Numbered from the stretch's first letter, positions 8,401-18,506 are shown. The stretch is DNA of 64,000 nt from Gaetbulibacter_A aestuarii (GCF_039537665.1 NZ_BAABAY010000001.1:1854930-1918929), one strand, 5' to 3'. Translations and numbers: made by a program. Notes: a model not told the origin generated them from the sequence alone.

Positions 8401-10607
8401 ATATAAAAACCAAATGTTCCAGTCGCCAGGGGTAAAGCATTACCATTCCGTTTAAATCGTATTTCAAAAGCAGAGACCATGGTAACGCCACTTTCATAAA
8501 TCCCATCGTAATTGGTATCTATCAAAAGCTGGTCGTCCGGATCCAAAAGTGTTATCGTTCGTGTATTTGGAACTCTGAGTACGAACTCCTCGTCAGGACC
8601 AATTTCTTTATTGCCAAAAGCCGAAGAACTGCCATATGCTAAATACAAATTCAACGGTTTATTAAACGTTAAATTATAAGTAACACTTGTAGAACTTGTA
8701 TTGGTTTTCACAGGGACATCGCTTTGAAACGTGCCATCAAATATTCCTGATATAGGTGCTATTGCAGCATTACCTTGGGTAGTAACAGTTCCGCTGAACG
8801 AATAAGATCCTACTGGAATATTTCCTGAAAACGGATCGCTTAAATCTATAGTTTGATCTCCAAAAGATTCCGTACAGTTTAAAATGCCGTCGTTATCATT
8901 ATCAATATCAATATTGTCCGGAATACCATCATTGTCAATATCTTCGGGGCACAAACCAATAGGAATTTCATAGGATTCCAGAGTGGTGCCTGTGCAGTCT
9001 ATAACACCAATAAGTTTGTAATTTCCGATGGCCGGAGGGACATATTGTAAACTGGTGTTTCCGGTTGCTACATATCCGGTTCCATCATCATAATACCATT
9101 CAAAACTATCAAAGCTGTCAGGATTGGCAACCTCAAGTGTGATATTTCCCAGACATATTCCCAACGCGTTAAAATCAGGAGTAAAATTAATTTCCGGCGG
9201 ACTAGGGAAGCCGGAGTAAAAACTTCCGGAGGTTGCTGCATCATTATAATTGAAATAGGCACAATACAATTCCTCAGAACATTCTACAGTAACGATATCG
9301 GAGATATTCAATACTTTATAGGTAACATAATCGGCTTTTCCAGGTACCGGAAATGGCCCTTGAATATTGTTACTAATAGGAATGCCGTTTTGTTTCACTG
9401 TGAGAATAGCGCCAGCCTTTGTAACAACCGTAATTCCACCAGGAAAGTAAGAAGGACCAATACTATCGATATAAGGAATATTATCAATATTTCCTTTAGT
9501 TTCGCAACTTAATGGTGGTACAAAAAACAACCCTTGATTGGCTTCAGAACTTGTGGCACCTACACCTTGATAAGCGAAAACCGGTTCTGATGTTTGAATG
9601 TACATATTGCCACTTGAAGAATAATAATTTCCTTCAATGATATGATATTCACCAGCATTTATTGTGGCTATTGGTGTAGTATTTCCGTTAAGATATATGG
9701 AAGTATTATTGGAATGCGCTACAATCAAAACATTTTCCCAACCATTTTCCCCATCGCCTTTGATAAAAATGTATTCTGATCCCACTTTGGATAGACCGAC
9801 AATTTGATCTATGCCATAATCACGTCCTGTTCCATTAAAAAAGCTACCATTTGCGGATCCGCAATTAACCACGATAGGTTTATCTGAAGTCACAAGAGCC
9901 CCAATTAGACCTGCGCGATTATCCTGGGAAGGATCAGTTGATATATAATTGGTACAGGTTGTTGCTAAAATATAACTCTCACCTTTATCTAGGGTAATGT
10001 TTATTGGTTTTGATCCTGCGTAATTATCGATGATAACATTGTTAGGAATATCGCTAAAATTCACCACTGTATTATCCTCAGTTGCCATGACTGAAACAAA
10101 GTTCAGATAGTTTGTTTGAGGATTTTGGTTATCAAAAGCGCCTACCCGGAAGGTATTCCCTAAAGCCGCTAATCCCTTACTAACCAGGGCACCTGCCTGA
10201 GGCCTGTTATTGCCACCTGCGAGCATTCTCACTGAAACATAAACAGGACTATCAGCCTCGATTATATACCCCTTATCATTCATCACCGTGCTGGTTTGAT
10301 TTGCGGGAACAAATAGTTGACCATAATCTGTATCCATCGGGATTTCCACTGGAATTTGATTGGATACCACTCCAGAAATATATCCGGCAACACCCAGCCC
10401 CACGGGTTTTATTGTAAAATTTACATCAGTATTACTTGGTGTTGAAATATAAATGTATTGCTCATTAGGACTAGCATTACCTAATTCTGCGTTGGTTAAA
10501 GGAGGTATGTAATGCGTTTTACTTAACTGTGCATTTACTGATAAACTAGAACACAGAAAAAGTATAACAAAAGCGTTTTTAAATATGGAGCTTAGTTGGT
10601 AATTCAT
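5448..10607 (-). CDS. Giant T9SS type-B cargo protein with IgGFc-binding-like N-terminus and TSP3 repeats
   Basis: Predicted secreted or cell-surface protein, 1719 aa. Signal peptide at about 1-27 (ending SLSVNAQ). Residues about 30-480 resemble the IgGFc-binding N-terminal domain (THYIPPLTNAE; YIYISTPSNTDVNF). Acidic thrombospondin-type-3-like calcium repeats follow at about 550-580 and 765-910 (DTDGDGIQDALDLDSDND). Then come an Ig-like segment and four copies of a module of about 90 residues beginning CDDDxDG (about 1059-1475). The last 85 residues (KYFTPNGDGVNDLWQIRGIS to GGHFALKR) are the gliding-motility/type-B T9SS C-terminal signal. Binding to IgG is only a family name; the real ligand is unknown. 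Confidence 0.9.
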   Translation of the reverse strand: MNYQLSSIFKNAFVILFLCSSLSVNAQLSKTHYIPPLTNAELGNASPNEQYIYISTPSNTDVNFTIKPVGLGVAGYISGVVSNQIPVEIPMDTDYGQLFVPANQTSTVMNDKGYIIEADSPVYVSVRMLAGGNNRPQAGALVSKGLAALGNTFRVGAFDNQNPQTNYLNFVSVMATEDNTVVNFSDIPNNVIIDNYAGSKPINITLDKGESYILATTCTNYISTDPSQDNRAGLIGALVTSDKPIVVNCGSANGSFFNGTGRDYGIDQIVGLSKVGSEYIFIKGDGENGWENVLIVAHSNNTSIYLNGNTTPIATINAGEYHIIEGNYYSSSGNMYIQTSEPVFAYQGVGATSSEANQGLFFVPPLSCETKGNIDNIPYIDSIGPSYFPGGITVVTKAGAILTVKQNGIPISNNIQGPFPVPGKADYVTYKVLNISDIVTVECSEELYCAYFNYNDAATSGSFYSGFPSPPEINFTPDFNALGICLGNITLEVANPDSFDSFEWYYDDGTGYVATGNTSLQYVPPAIGNYKLIGVIDCTGTTLESYEIPIGLCPEDIDNDGIPDNIDIDNDNDGILNCTESFGDQTIDLSDPFSGNIPVGSYSFSGTVTTQGNAAIAPISGIFDGTFQSDVPVKTNTSSTSVTYNLTFNKPLNLYLAYGSSSAFGNKEIGPDEEFVLRVPNTRTITLLDPDDQLLIDTNYDGIYESGVTMVSAFEIRFKRNGNALPLATGTFGFYMNNVDSVTYIHTNTSDIESKQAVFQIVATCVARDTDGDGIQDALDLDSDNDALPDFLEFTGTLLTFSGIDSNQDGLDDVFDINASALDTDSDGVWDVYDLDSDNDGIFDWIESGAFTLVNDSNSDGMVDGPYGSNGWDDNAESAADSNQLAYQPNDSESDAIYSYMDSDSDGDGCSDVIEADFSDGNGDNYLGDNPPTINTQGLVNNASDGYTNPNPDFLIAAPITIDVQPGDIAVCEGSDNNISLVSSSYDSIQWEVSTDGGLTWNTIVDDANYSDSQTNSLLITNTPLAFNNYNYRAFLNRLGNGCGLYSDVMILTVNALPGLNSPVELIQCDDDDLNTLGYSYFNLTEANDKISSNAANETFSYYTTEAAAIAGDPARPEYISNPTTFENRTISNDIVWVRVENIFNCSSTAELQLKVSSTSIPSNFLISYNECDDFLDINGNDTAENNDRDGISTFDFSAADTTIRNLIPVGQNPAPPRYYRNEADALAEENEITDITNYRNIGYPNSQYIYVRIDSEISNDCLGLGPHILLTVEPLPVANSVTIDRQCDDDTDGIFPFDTSNIESTILGNQDPTDVTISYTDQSGNSLPSPLPNPFFTASQTITIRVTNSTTSDPDGPCYDETTLDFIVDEQPIAYPVSPIIVCDGDAGDIDDDGRYPFDTTNLGSTILGNQSNMDIFYNYIDENGQQINQATTLPNPLISSNQSIQVDVINPINTTCIATTFVDLVVNPLPEFSVESPRIVCTSDPTFVITLDPLEANPSETFDYEWYFEGNLISNNPVLDNVSSPGIYTVTLTKTDGSNCSRTRTIDVQASELAKTTIDDVSIVDISENNTITINTDNIGRGQYEFALQEENTGFLSFQSEPVFTNVRGGFYTLIIRDAICGSIEIPISVVGHPKYFTPNGDGVNDLWQIRGISSNVQPNSIISIYDRYGKLLKQLLATSPGWDGTFKGRPMPANDYWFKVQLQDGRIFGGHFALKR

Positions 10608-10723
10608 AGCTTTTTAGCGAAACTCTAAAATATGCTAAAAAACTTAATTTAAGGTTTAAAAAATGTCCAAAGGTTTCCTTTTAACGTTTTTTGGAAAAAA
10701 GTGAAATGCCAAAGGCTTTTAAT

Positions 10724-13700
10724 TTACCGTTTCAATGCGAAATGTCCCTTAACGTCGAAGGTTTTGCCATCTTGGACAACCTTAGCTACGAACCAATAGT
10801 CATCAGCGGGCATTGGTCTTCCGTTATAGGTGCCATCCCAACCATCTGAATTATGGGTCAGGGTTTTAATTAATTTGCCATAACGTGTGTATATGTAAAC
10901 TTGAGTTCCCGGAATTTCGTCAATACCAATAACATGCCAGGTGTCGTTGTAATTATCACTATTTGGTGTTACTACTTTAGGTACATCTATAACCACTACA
11001 CTGGTGTAAACATCTTCACAACCATTTAAATCACGAATGGTTATTTGATGAAGACCATAAGTTACATTTTCGAACACATTGGATTGTTGAGGTTCTCCAT
11101 CATCAAGAATAAATACATAATCTCCAAACCCGCTAACATCCACGGTAATACTATTCGGATCGGAGAAATCTACTTTTGTGGTAAAATTAATTGTGGCATT
11201 TTCAGATTTTATAACCGAGAAATCCTTAGTGTAACTGCAATTTGGTCCCTGTGTATTTTGGTTGGTAACTGTAACGTAATAATTGCCAATATCCGTTTCA
11301 CTGTTTAATTGGATGCTTGGAGTGGTTTCACCTGTAGACCATAGATAGGTATCAGATGGGTTTCCTGTATCAGCATTAATTATTAAAGGTAAATTATTTA
11401 TACAAAGGGGAACAACATCATCTATCGGAATCACAGGAAGCGGATTGACGTAAATACGGAATTGCGTAGTATCATAACAGCCTGTATTTATATTTTCCAC
11501 GCGGGCGTATATGACGTCACCATTTTGTGCCGAATACAAATTCGGAATTGCATTGATATTTAAATCGGCATCACTTTGTGTAATAAAATAATCTATAGTA
11601 AATGATGAAGGCGATTGCGATCCAAGAATCGAAGCAGTGTTTACAGAAAGATCAAATCCTAAAACGCCATCAAAATCATCATCACAGTCAACAAGATTCG
11701 GTGGTGTATTTGCTATCGGATTTGGATCTATTTGAAGGTTAAATGATACAATAAAAGGGCATCCCGTGATAGCATCCGCAACACGAGCATACAAGGTTTG
11801 GTTGGATGCCGTATAATTATAAGGGTTCACTAAAGGCGTTGTATTATTTTCCGCGTCGGCCAAGGTGCTGAAATAGGAAATATTAACATCCGGTATTTTG
11901 GATGCAGCCACTAATTTTGTATCCACATTAGTAAGATCGTAAAGTTGATCTGGAGTGTCACAAATCTCAACAGTATCCAAAGGAAAGGTTACCGGTGGAA
12001 TATGAACTAAAAGTTCTAAAGGCAGAATGGTTACACAACCTGTCAGGGTATTAGCAATTTTAATGTAAACTATTCTATTCCCGGAAACGTAATTCTGAGG
12101 ATCCGAAATTTCCTTAGAATTATCTAAAGCATCGTCCGGATTAATATCATTCAGCGTTTCAAAATAATTGACGATGATATTGGATTGAATCCGGTCATTT
12201 ATTTGAAAATCGGCATTTTCTAAATTAAAGGTTGCAATGCCATCATAATCATCATCGCACTGCGCTAATGGTCCGCTCATTGGCGTTACATCAGGTGCAG
12301 GAACAATATTTAAGGCAAATTCTTCAATCACGTAGCAAAGTGAATCTAAACTTTCAATGCGCACATAAATTGTTTGTGGATTGCTGATATTGCTATAAAT
12401 CAAGGGAATTGAATTCACATTATTATCAGCGTCGTTATAGGTTAAATGAAAGGAGATATTCAAATCATCAGGATTGGCAAGTCCGGCTTTCATTTGATCT
12501 AATTTTATGTTCAGATCAAATTGCTCTACGCCATCATTCGTGCTGTCGTCACAAGTAATGTAAGCCGTTGGGGCGTTATAAATAGGATCAGCCGAAACTT
12601 GTAAAATAAAGGAACCTGTAGCAAAACAGTTTGGATCTGTAATATTTTCAACCCTAATATATATTGGTTGCGGACTTGAGGTGTTGGTATATGCATTATC
12701 CTTATCTATTTCCTGGGTCATGGCTTGATCTTCAAAATAATGAACTTCTTTACCTGTTTGACCATTTAATATTTCAAAATCCTTATCGCGCATAAAAAAT
12801 TGCGTGGTGGTACTTCCATCGTCCAAACAAATTTGGAAATTGCTAATATCAGGTATGATAGGTAACGTATTTACTATAACTTCCAATCTTACCAAATTAT
12901 AGCAGCCATAATTATTTTGATTGCTTTCAACTCTAATAAAAATAGATTGCGTTTGTGCATTAAAATTAGTTAGCTGACTAGAGGGTATCGGATTTGTATC
13001 CGACTCCGCATCGACCTGAGAAGTGAAAAACTGAATATCCACTATGGAAGGATCGTCAACAATTTCCGGAATTTTTGCACTTAGATCTACAATAGAAAAA
13101 CCATCCTGATCATCATCACAAACTACAATCGGGGAAGGGTCAGTTGCTCTTGGTGCCACCAATATTTGTATATCGAATGGATTTACTGTTCTACATTGCG
13201 AGTCGCTGTTCTCGATACGCGCGTATAGCGTTTCTGTGGGATCTGTATTTGTATAAAAATTTCCTAAAGAATTTATATTATTGTTCGCATCATACTCTGT
13301 TTTAAAGTAAGTAACTACAAAATCTGTATTACCGGAAGTAACCAGGTCATCCAGTGAATGAAGGTCTATATTCACAATACCATCATCATCATCATCACAA
13401 TACGGTATCGGATTTGCAGGTTGAAACAATAAAATAGGATTTACCAGCAAATCAATTTGTTCATATTCCGGACAGCTGCCGTCACCATAACTAATTTTTA
13501 AAAATAATGTGGTTGGATTAGTGGCAGAATAAAGTTGAGATTTGTCAATAGGAATATCAGCAGTTCGATCCGCTTCAGATTCATAAAAATCAACGGTAAT
13601 ATCAAAGGGTAAATTACCAATAATCAGGGTTTCTATAGTATTAAGATTGAAATCCTGTGTGTCGTTTTGGTTGTCGTTACTATCACAAAGCGCATAATCT

Positions 13701-15634
13701 TCAACATTTGTAGCTGTCAGTAATAAATTGGTATGAGCCTGAATAATTACCACTGAAATACAACCTGTAGCATCATCTTGAATACTCATGTAAACTTGGG
13801 CCAAGCCCGGCTCGCCATTAGGGTTGGTGTATTCATAGTTTGAAGGATCAGGTATTGGATTTGATCCACTTTGCGCATCTTCAAAGGTTTCGTGATAATT
13901 CACAGTAACTCCGGTTAAACCTTGAAGGACGTTATCTCTTACCTGAGTCAGATCGAAAAAAGCATTACCATTGTGATCCGTGTCACAAGCATCTAAATAT
14001 TGAACATCCCTGTTCACTTCAGGACTAACTGTTATGTTAATATCTAAAGGAACAACATTCGAACACAATGTTTGTAAATCAACTACACGCGCATACACCC
14101 GATTGTTGGGAGTGGAAGCGTTTATGTAACTTGTAGCCGGCAATGGATTGATACCACTCCAGGCATTACTCTCACTGGCATACCAGTACACCGCAAAATT
14201 GGGATCGCCACCTGTAATTTCATCATTTTTAAAGGTTAGATCAATTACGGTGAAACCATTTGGATTAGCATCAGTATCACAGGCATCAAGGGCGGAAGGC
14301 GCAGTAACAACCGGTAATGGGGTTACAACTAAATTAAAAGTAGTAAACGCAGAACATCCTGTATCCAGATCTTGAATTCGAACAAAAACAGGTTGCGGAT
14401 TAGTAGTATTTTGAATGGGCGCTGTTATGGCGTTTAAATTATTTCGAGCATCATTTTCTGTGTAGTGATATGAAAAGGTATAATTATTCGAGAAGGTCAC
14501 ATTAGCAGCCAGTTCTGTATTCTTATTTGAAAGATCAAAGAACTCTATGTTATCTCCGGAATTGTTGTAATCACAAGTTTCATAATCTGTAATAGGTTCA
14601 ATGTATTCCGTGCTATTCAGAACCACATTTATTTCATCAGTCTCTGTACAATCATTACCATTTAAAGGTACTGTAACATCCACCCGATACGTTCCCGATT
14701 GCGTGGCGTTTAACGTTGAATTTATCTCCCCAGGTATTGGGTTTCCATCTAAGAACCAGGCATAAGATGCTAGAGCATTGTTGATGTTGGCATCCAAAAC
14801 AGCATTCCCGGAACAAGTAGAAATGTCATCACCAAGATCTAATATTTTAACGCTGTTTCCCTCAATAAAAACTGCTGAATCACCACGGCCATCGTATTGA
14901 TCGGCTATGATTAATTTAATGTGATAGGATACATTTGGTTGAATTGTGGTTGAAGCACTCAAAACATTGGTGCGCCCTGTATAATTTGTATCGCCAAAAT
15001 TAAAACCGCCAAAAGCTGAAGGGTTTTGAGCGCCACAGGCCGGTGAAAGATCGGTATGAACGGTGCCTGTAGATATCGGATCGGAAGTTCCAGAAACTAA
15101 AGCGATATTTTGATAAGGGCCGGGGCTTCCGGTAGGTTTAATTAAAAAGACAAAACCATCCGAAACCTGACACGGTATTATACCTTCATAATCCTCGGAT
15201 GCAAATAAAAAGTTGAATTGAAACTGACTGGAAATAGAAACCAGATCGAATTCAATAGAAGTCGCGTTTTCAGTATTGCTCACACCAAGCGCAGCATTGA
15301 TATCGGGGTCTGTACCCCAGGAGCTGTTATAACCGTCGTTTAAATTCGGTGATATTGGATTATTTCCGGCTTTAGAAGCATCACCTGTACTTAAGATAAT
15401 ACCGTTTGCAAATGGGAAATTGGAACTTCCTTTTTCAAAATATCCGTAACTCGGAAAACCAAAGCTGTTACCATTTACTGCAGAGGTAATATTGGAAATG
15501 TCCACACAACCGGTGACTAAGTTATTTTGGATAAGAGGTTCTAGAGGAACAGTGTTATCCACAGTAATTTGCTGTGCCTGTGTAAAAGAAACACAAAACA
15601 ATGATAAGTAGGTTAAGTAATGAACAAATTTCAT
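10724..15634 (-). CDS. Giant T9SS type-B cargo protein with choice-of-anchor-L domain and 11 tandem modules
   Basis: Predicted exported adhesin-like protein, 1636 aa. Signal peptide 1-21 (ending SFTQAQ). Residues about 40-260 resemble the choice-of-anchor L domain (GIILSTGDASKAGNNPI; FNFLFASEDYEGIIP; YHIKLIIADQYDGRGDSAVF). An Ig-like segment follows. Eleven tandem modules of about 90 residues span about 350-1398, each starting with a Cys plus acidic stretch (CDTDANPNGF, CDDDDDGIVN, CDDDQDGFSI) and ending with a phrase like IYVRVEN..C. The C-terminus (VVTPNSDNYNDTWHVIG to KGHFALKR) is the type-B sorting domain. It is a paralogue of its two neighbours through the module and the C-terminus. A copy of the TGCATTTCATCG motif lies about 110 bp upstream. 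Confidence 0.9.
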   Translation of the reverse strand: MKFVHYLTYLSLFCVSFTQAQQITVDNTVPLEPLIQNNLVTGCVDISNITSAVNGNSFGFPSYGYFEKGSSNFPFANGIILSTGDASKAGNNPISPNLNDGYNSSWGTDPDINAALGVSNTENATSIEFDLVSISSQFQFNFLFASEDYEGIIPCQVSDGFVFLIKPTGSPGPYQNIALVSGTSDPISTGTVHTDLSPACGAQNPSAFGGFNFGDTNYTGRTNVLSASTTIQPNVSYHIKLIIADQYDGRGDSAVFIEGNSVKILDLGDDISTCSGNAVLDANINNALASYAWFLDGNPIPGEINSTLNATQSGTYRVDVTVPLNGNDCTETDEINVVLNSTEYIEPITDYETCDYNNSGDNIEFFDLSNKNTELAANVTFSNNYTFSYHYTENDARNNLNAITAPIQNTTNPQPVFVRIQDLDTGCSAFTTFNLVVTPLPVVTAPSALDACDTDANPNGFTVIDLTFKNDEITGGDPNFAVYWYASESNAWSGINPLPATSYINASTPNNRVYARVVDLQTLCSNVVPLDINITVSPEVNRDVQYLDACDTDHNGNAFFDLTQVRDNVLQGLTGVTVNYHETFEDAQSGSNPIPDPSNYEYTNPNGEPGLAQVYMSIQDDATGCISVVIIQAHTNLLLTATNVEDYALCDSNDNQNDTQDFNLNTIETLIIGNLPFDITVDFYESEADRTADIPIDKSQLYSATNPTTLFLKISYGDGSCPEYEQIDLLVNPILLFQPANPIPYCDDDDDGIVNIDLHSLDDLVTSGNTDFVVTYFKTEYDANNNINSLGNFYTNTDPTETLYARIENSDSQCRTVNPFDIQILVAPRATDPSPIVVCDDDQDGFSIVDLSAKIPEIVDDPSIVDIQFFTSQVDAESDTNPIPSSQLTNFNAQTQSIFIRVESNQNNYGCYNLVRLEVIVNTLPIIPDISNFQICLDDGSTTTQFFMRDKDFEILNGQTGKEVHYFEDQAMTQEIDKDNAYTNTSSPQPIYIRVENITDPNCFATGSFILQVSADPIYNAPTAYITCDDSTNDGVEQFDLNIKLDQMKAGLANPDDLNISFHLTYNDADNNVNSIPLIYSNISNPQTIYVRIESLDSLCYVIEEFALNIVPAPDVTPMSGPLAQCDDDYDGIATFNLENADFQINDRIQSNIIVNYFETLNDINPDDALDNSKEISDPQNYVSGNRIVYIKIANTLTGCVTILPLELLVHIPPVTFPLDTVEICDTPDQLYDLTNVDTKLVAASKIPDVNISYFSTLADAENNTTPLVNPYNYTASNQTLYARVADAITGCPFIVSFNLQIDPNPIANTPPNLVDCDDDFDGVLGFDLSVNTASILGSQSPSSFTIDYFITQSDADLNINAIPNLYSAQNGDVIYARVENINTGCYDTTQFRIYVNPLPVIPIDDVVPLCINNLPLIINADTGNPSDTYLWSTGETTPSIQLNSETDIGNYYVTVTNQNTQGPNCSYTKDFSVIKSENATINFTTKVDFSDPNSITVDVSGFGDYVFILDDGEPQQSNVFENVTYGLHQITIRDLNGCEDVYTSVVVIDVPKVVTPNSDNYNDTWHVIGIDEIPGTQVYIYTRYGKLIKTLTHNSDGWDGTYNGRPMPADDYWFVAKVVQDGKTFDVKGHFALKR

Positions 15635-15743
15635 GGGCTTTAGGTAATTTTGTTCGTAAAAAATTAATAAATATTAGCGTCTTGATTTATAGCGAATTAC
15701 ATTCCGAAATTTAGGTAAAATATCGATAAAATAAAAAAAAATC

Positions 15744-15755
15744 CGATGAAATGCA
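15744..15755 (-). promoter_or_regulatory. Copy of recurrent motif TGCATTTCATCG
   Basis: A 12-nt exact match on the minus strand, between two T9SS cargo genes and upstream of the one starting at 15634. It is part of the recurrent motif described in the findings. Confidence 0.4.
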
Positions 15756-15772
15756 CAATTTTAATCAAATAT

Positions 15773-18478
15773 CTAATTTTTCAAGGTAAAATGACTCTTA
15801 AAAATTCTTCCGTCCTGTAATTCAACAATAAACCAATAATCGTCCGTTGGGAGTGGTTTACCTTTGTAAGTACCATTCCAACCCGGCTCTAGGGGCGTTA
15901 ATTCTTTCAGTAATTTACCGTATCTGTCGAAAATTTTAATTTTAGTTTCGGGTTGAACGGTATTAGAAACCCCATAGACTTGCCAAAAATCATTGAAACC
16001 ATCATTATTAGGGGTGAAAAATTTTGGAAAACCTATTACCGAAACCTTCGTCGAAACTATACCACAATCATTTTTCACATCTTTAACTAGCACGTTGTAA
16101 AAGCCTGGCGAGACGTTTTCAAACACATTTTCCAATTGATATTCCTGTACTGTTTCTCCGTATTGATTATTTAAAGCAAACTGGTATTCACCTTCACCCG
16201 AAGCCATGACGGTTATGGTATTGTTATCGGATACATCTTTAACTTCAATATTATCAATACTGGCAATATTTGATGGATTAACGGTTATTTTATGCTCCTT
16301 AGTACAGTTTTTGGCATTTGTAACAACAACAGTATAGATCCCAATTTCATTAACTTCCGTGGTGTAGCTTGTGTCTCCGTTAGACCATTGGTAGCTGTAA
16401 TTTTGGGGATTATCATTAATCACGCCGGCATTAAGTGTTATGGTTTGTGGGTAGGTGTTTAGACAATACACATAAGTAGCTTCACTCGATACAGGAGGTA
16501 GTTCATTTACTATTAAACTCAATTCGCTAATCCCATAACAATTATTTTGATTCTCTACGCGAGCAAAAATGGTTTGTGCATATGGCGTTTTGTTACTATA
16601 AGTATCCGGTAAAGGATTTTCTTCAAGCAAGGCGGCTTCATAGGTTTCATAATAATTTATATCTAATCCCGTTGGAAGTCCGTTCACAATTTGAGAATCG
16701 GCATCTCGTAAATTGAATTGCTGTATACCGTCTTCAACAAGATCATCGCATAAAATAAGTTCTGCGTTTTGAGAATCCGTTAAACTTACACTAAGCGTCA
16801 ATTCCGAAGTGCTGCTGCAGGAGGTTTCTCTATTTACTACCTTTACATAAATAATTTGTGGGTTTATGGTATTGTTGAATGAACTGCCATCCATGCGATT
16901 CGTTAAGGTTGGATCGGTAAAAAATTGCACTTCAACATCCGGGTTATCACCTGTGATATCTGGTATAGCTTCATTGAGGTTAAAAGTAGTTAAGCCATCT
17001 TTAATGCCGTCTTCATCACACTGTAAAATAGAGCTGTTATAGGCCTGGGGGTTTTCATTATAAATAACATAGGCTTCTCCTTCAATGGCACAATCCCCAT
17101 TATTTGGATCGATATAAACCTGATAAAATCCTTCCTGATCAATATCAAGTTTATAAGAAGTTTCAGGTAGAACAGTGCCATCACGAGTCCATAAATAACT
17201 TGCTCCGGGATAATCCTCAGAAATCAAAGTATAGATATCGCCGTCACAAAGTGCTAAATTTGATGAACTTTCTCCATTCTTAATAATATCAATGTCCTTA
17301 TTGAAGAATGATGCTATAAATGGAGGTAAACCTTGCGACGATTGTCTGGGTCCTAAATTGATAGCATTGTGCTGATAGTTGGCCGCAGTTCCCGGAGCAT
17401 TAGGGTTTCTAATAACACCTAAATAAGAAGTTCCCTGGGTATAAGTTGCGCTTAATGCTCTGTAGATTTTTCCATCCGGGCCTAATTGAAGTGCTCCGCG
17501 ATATAAATTTCTGCTATCTAAAAGGGTTTCAGAGGTTTGAATATTTGCGGCATTAAGTTTGTATTGTACTAAAACTGAATTGTGATTGTTTGGGTTTTCC
17601 GCTGATTCAGGATTATCGTAATCAAAATAATCATTTGAGGCATGAACGTATAGTAATTGACTGTCTGGTGAAAACTCCACGCCATAAGGAACCGTGCTCG
17701 TATTGGAGCTTGTTATACGCAACGAAACCTCGTTGGACACCGTACCGGTAGCAACATCAAAATCATAAATAAATAAGCCACTCTGGGCATTAGCGCAAGC
17801 TACTTTAGTACCATCCGGAGAAAGTTTTAAATAACCACGAGCATCATCAGCATTGGTATTGAAGGTAGATTTTACAGGGTTTAGATTAATTCCTGTATCC
17901 GTAACTTCATAAGCGTAAAAGGTATTAAAAAATGAACCATAGGGATCTTCTGGTCCAAAGGTTACTACCCAAATTGATTTGGTAATACAGTCTTTCAAAA
18001 CAGCCGTAATTTTCTCGGAACAAATGGGTAATAAGGATTCGTTTTTGGTAACAACCTGACCAAGACCGCCATTCATGGTGATGTCAACAATAGAATAGTT
18101 TAAACCTGTTTGAGTTTGGTTTGAACCTACTGTAAAAATGTAATATTGATCCGGATCTCCCGGTTTTGGAACTACGATAGTCGATTGGGTACTAGAGGCA
18201 TCACCTAATAAACCAAAGCCATTGGCCATAACCTGATGAACGCTGTTATAAACTGTAGAACCATCGGTATACAATACTAAATTCCCATTAGCATCAGATA
18301 TGGAAGTACAACCTTCGATCGTACTTAATTGTCCGTTTGTAAGATTGGATACCGTTGCCGTATTGAGGTTAAAATTGATCCCTGCATTCCTACCAAAATA
18401 CCAGTTTGTAGCTTCCTTTTGAGGAAAACATACAAATCCTAGAAAGGATGTAAGGGCAAGAAATACAATCTTTTTCAT
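15773..18478 (-). CDS. T9SS type-B cargo protein with beta-propeller-like N-terminus
   Basis: Predicted exported protein, 901 aa. Hydrophobic signal at residues 1-20, followed by KEATNWYFGRNAGINF, a common opening of flavobacterial WD40-like propeller proteins. Blade-like strings recur to about residue 370 (GRDNGLVLYTDG-type turns; YLKLSPDGTKVACAN; GVEFSPDSQLLYVH; LQLGPDGKIYRA). Two copies of the Cys-Asp module (CDEDGIKDG; CDDLVEDGIQ) lie at about 489-660. The C-terminal 80 residues (KFFTPNNDGFNDFWQVYGVS onward) form the type-B sorting signal. A good -7 box, TATATTTG at 18499-18506, lies about 20 bp upstream of the ATG, so this gene has its own promoter. Confidence 0.88.
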   Translation of the reverse strand: MKKIVFLALTSFLGFVCFPQKEATNWYFGRNAGINFNLNTATVSNLTNGQLSTIEGCTSISDANGNLVLYTDGSTVYNSVHQVMANGFGLLGDASSTQSTIVVPKPGDPDQYYIFTVGSNQTQTGLNYSIVDITMNGGLGQVVTKNESLLPICSEKITAVLKDCITKSIWVVTFGPEDPYGSFFNTFYAYEVTDTGINLNPVKSTFNTNADDARGYLKLSPDGTKVACANAQSGLFIYDFDVATGTVSNEVSLRITSSNTSTVPYGVEFSPDSQLLYVHASNDYFDYDNPESAENPNNHNSVLVQYKLNAANIQTSETLLDSRNLYRGALQLGPDGKIYRALSATYTQGTSYLGVIRNPNAPGTAANYQHNAINLGPRQSSQGLPPFIASFFNKDIDIIKNGESSSNLALCDGDIYTLISEDYPGASYLWTRDGTVLPETSYKLDIDQEGFYQVYIDPNNGDCAIEGEAYVIYNENPQAYNSSILQCDEDGIKDGLTTFNLNEAIPDITGDNPDVEVQFFTDPTLTNRMDGSSFNNTINPQIIYVKVVNRETSCSSTSELTLSVSLTDSQNAELILCDDLVEDGIQQFNLRDADSQIVNGLPTGLDINYYETYEAALLEENPLPDTYSNKTPYAQTIFARVENQNNCYGISELSLIVNELPPVSSEATYVYCLNTYPQTITLNAGVINDNPQNYSYQWSNGDTSYTTEVNEIGIYTVVVTNAKNCTKEHKITVNPSNIASIDNIEVKDVSDNNTITVMASGEGEYQFALNNQYGETVQEYQLENVFENVSPGFYNVLVKDVKNDCGIVSTKVSVIGFPKFFTPNNDGFNDFWQVYGVSNTVQPETKIKIFDRYGKLLKELTPLEPGWNGTYKGKPLPTDDYWFIVELQDGRIFKSHFTLKN

Positions 18479-18498
18479 TTTTTAGTAGCAATGGCTAC

Positions 18499-18506
18499 CA
18501 AATATA
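18499..18506 (-). promoter_or_regulatory. -7 box upstream of the 901-aa T9SS protein
   Basis: TATATTTG on the minus strand, matching TAnnTTTG, 20 bp from the ATG at 18478. It abuts the stop codon of the ABC permease gene. Confidence 0.55.

Noticed and set aside
10608..10723. Search for a promoter or terminator between the first two giant T9SS genes
   Set aside because: No TAnnTTTG box and no stable hairpin with a T-run could be found on the coding strand.
5448..15634. Possible CRISPR or tandem DNA repeats in the Asp-codon-rich stretches (ATCATCATC-type runs)
   Set aside because: The repetition comes from acidic DxDxDG protein repeats; there is no constant repeat-spacer spacing.
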